The notes under the pieces are model-generated. The model saw only the letters and a list, made by a program, of their open reading frames with translations. It was not told the origin of the DNA and did not search any database. DNA of 17,351 bases. Origin: Cloacibacillus sp. GTDB taxonomy: Bacteria; Synergistota; Synergistia; Synergistales; Synergistaceae. The translations under genes and the position numbers were made by a program. The stretch is taken from contig NZ_JAJBUX010000067.1 of the NCBI RefSeq assembly GCF_020860125.1, positions 1 through 17,351 on the forward strand. Reading direction: 5' to 3'. Below, in pieces: positions 16,763 to 17,351 of the stretch (the stretch's first letter is position 1; each line of letters opens with the position of its first letter).

Positions 16763-16792
16763 CTGGACACCGGCTCGTGGGCCGGTGTGACA
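16763..16792 (+). repeat. REP-like palindromic element, copy C
   Basis: Eight-base arms (16767-16774 and 16781-16788, ACACCGGC with GCCGGTGT) enclose 6 bases, flanked by CTGG and GACA. These are the same flanks and spacing as copy A, though the arm sequence has diverged with compensating changes that keep the pairing. Confidence 0.55.
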
Positions 16793-16816
16793 AGGCAGGG
16801 GCAAACGGCATAAACA

Positions 16817-17100
16817 TAAGGTCAACACTCCTTCCGTCAGCCGCCAAAAAACAGGCGGCCGACACCTCTGATGTAACTACCAGCCGAATGATGGAAAAAC
16901 TAAGTTCGACGACGAAAATCAATAGATTTTCTGTCTCACTTATCGCACAAATCAGAAGAACTCTGATTTGGCTCCCTGGCCACCTCGGAGAGGGAGGCTG
17001 CAAGATCAAAATCAAAAGCTAAACCGTGATTTACCAAGGGTTTTCGACTCCCTCTCTGAGGAAGCTCCCCGCGAAGCGGGGTGAGGGAGAGTTGACCTTA
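16817..17100. mobile_element. MITE-like non-coding element with terminal inverted repeats
   Basis: The 284-base block begins TAAGGTCAAC (16817-16826) and ends with its exact reverse complement (17091-17100). Beyond these ten bases the ends still match at 6 of the next 8 positions. Both termini carry TA, as expected for insertion at TA by IS630/mariner-type transposases. Inside are a GCCGCC/GGCGGC stem (16840-16859), a 14-base inverted pair matching at 13 positions (16983-16996 and 17048-17061) and a CCCCGC-GAA-GCGGGG hairpin (17067-17081). It has no convincing gene. Mobility is inferred from structure; a transcribed structured RNA or a chance nesting of palindromes are alternatives. Confidence 0.5.
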
Positions 17101-17153
17101 AGTTTTTTCGTGGCTTTTGGGGTCTGGTTTTGGAGCGGCAGTCTGTGCGTATG

Positions 17154-17180
17154 AAAAGAGCGCGAGCCTTTCGCCCGCGC
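17154..17180 (-). terminator. Intrinsic terminator of the partial Synergist-CTERM gene
   Basis: On the minus strand GCGCGGGC, a 5-base loop and GCTCGCGC (17180-17160) form an 8-bp stem with one G-T pair, followed by TCTTTTC. It lies 55 bases after the stop codon at 17236. Confidence 0.75.
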
Positions 17181-17235
17181 CCATTCATTGTCTTTTATCT
17201 GTTCTTTTTTTTATGTTATCTTGTCTTTTAATATA

Positions 17236-17351
17236 TTACCTTTTTCCTCTTCTCATCCAAAGCGGTATCAGCGCGAGCAGAGCAAGCGCGCCTGCGCCTG
17301 CCGTGCAGCCGCTGCCTCCTCTTCCGTGCGGGTGCGGGGCCGGTGTGGGGA
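17236..17351 (-). CDS. C-terminus of a secreted protein with Synergist-CTERM-like sorting signal (5' part outside window)
   Basis: Only the last 38 codons are present, ending in TAA at 17236-17238. They encode a Pro/His/Gly-rich linker (PTPAPHPHGRGGS), then GC, a small-residue hydrophobic stretch (AGAGALALLALIPLW) and a basic end (MRRGKR). This is the same arrangement as the end of the protein at 929-3639 (GGC, AAGVGAMALFALIPLLL, KKRRPAK). Such tripartite tails act in related systems as sorting signals processed by an intramembrane protease, with the conserved Cys possibly modified. The body of the protein cannot be identified from here. A terminator lies just downstream. Confidence 0.8.
   Translation of the reverse strand, partial: PTPAPHPHGRGGSGCTAGAGALALLALIPLWMRRGKR

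Noticed and set aside
16777..17022. 81-codon plus-strand open frame in the long intergenic stretch
   Set aside because: It crosses the boundary of the MITE-like element and part of REP copy C, and has no convincing ribosome binding site.

Overview
The window looks like a chromosomal segment of a GC-rich, strictly anaerobic fermenter of the Synergistota, plausibly a gut Cloacibacillus-like organism (an inference, not a database match). The basis is: two C-termini with a Gly-Cys motif, a hydrophobic stretch and a basic tail that resemble the Synergist-CTERM sorting signal; a three-gene [FeFe] hydrogenase operon; and tight, strongly Shine-Dalgarno-led genes on both strands.

Region 1 (1-3750, minus strand) holds two tandem, related surface-protein genes. 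The upstream gene (929-3639) encodes a signal peptide, GLUG-type repeats, four Ig-like BIG2-type domains and a Synergist-CTERM-like anchor. The downstream paralogue (1-816) runs off the window. In the upstream gene the start codon and signal peptide are out of frame with each other by one base at a run of seven C, which is what a phase-variable gene in the OFF state would look like. Region 2 (3750-9410, plus strand) holds signalling genes: a 1452-residue soluble hybrid histidine kinase (NTF2/SnoaL-like N-terminus, about seven PAS domains, kinase core, receiver) ending at a strong terminator, then a separately promoted OmpR/PhoB-type response regulator.

Region 3 (9441-15085, minus strand) is a compact operon in the order NuoE-like subunit, NuoF-like subunit, [FeFe] hydrogenase catalytic subunit. 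The NuoF-like subunit is fused at its C-terminus to a GltD/NfnB-type FAD and pyridine-nucleotide oxidoreductase. The complex may therefore link H2, ferredoxin, NAD(H) and a second nucleotide pool, probably NADP(H). The catalytic subunit has Ser in place of the second Cys of its TSCCP motif and an extra coiled-coil tail. A bidirectional terminator separates this operon from the response regulator.

Region 4 (15086-17351) holds a divergent intergenic region, the bifunctional chorismate mutase/prephenate dehydratase gene pheA on the plus strand, a 660-base non-coding stretch, and the last 38 codons of another Synergist-CTERM-like protein on the minus strand. The non-coding stretch contains two REP-like palindromes (a third copy lies at 3802-3830) and a MITE-like element with TAAGGTCAAC terminal inverted repeats. 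No tRNA, rRNA, CRISPR array or complete transposase gene was seen.
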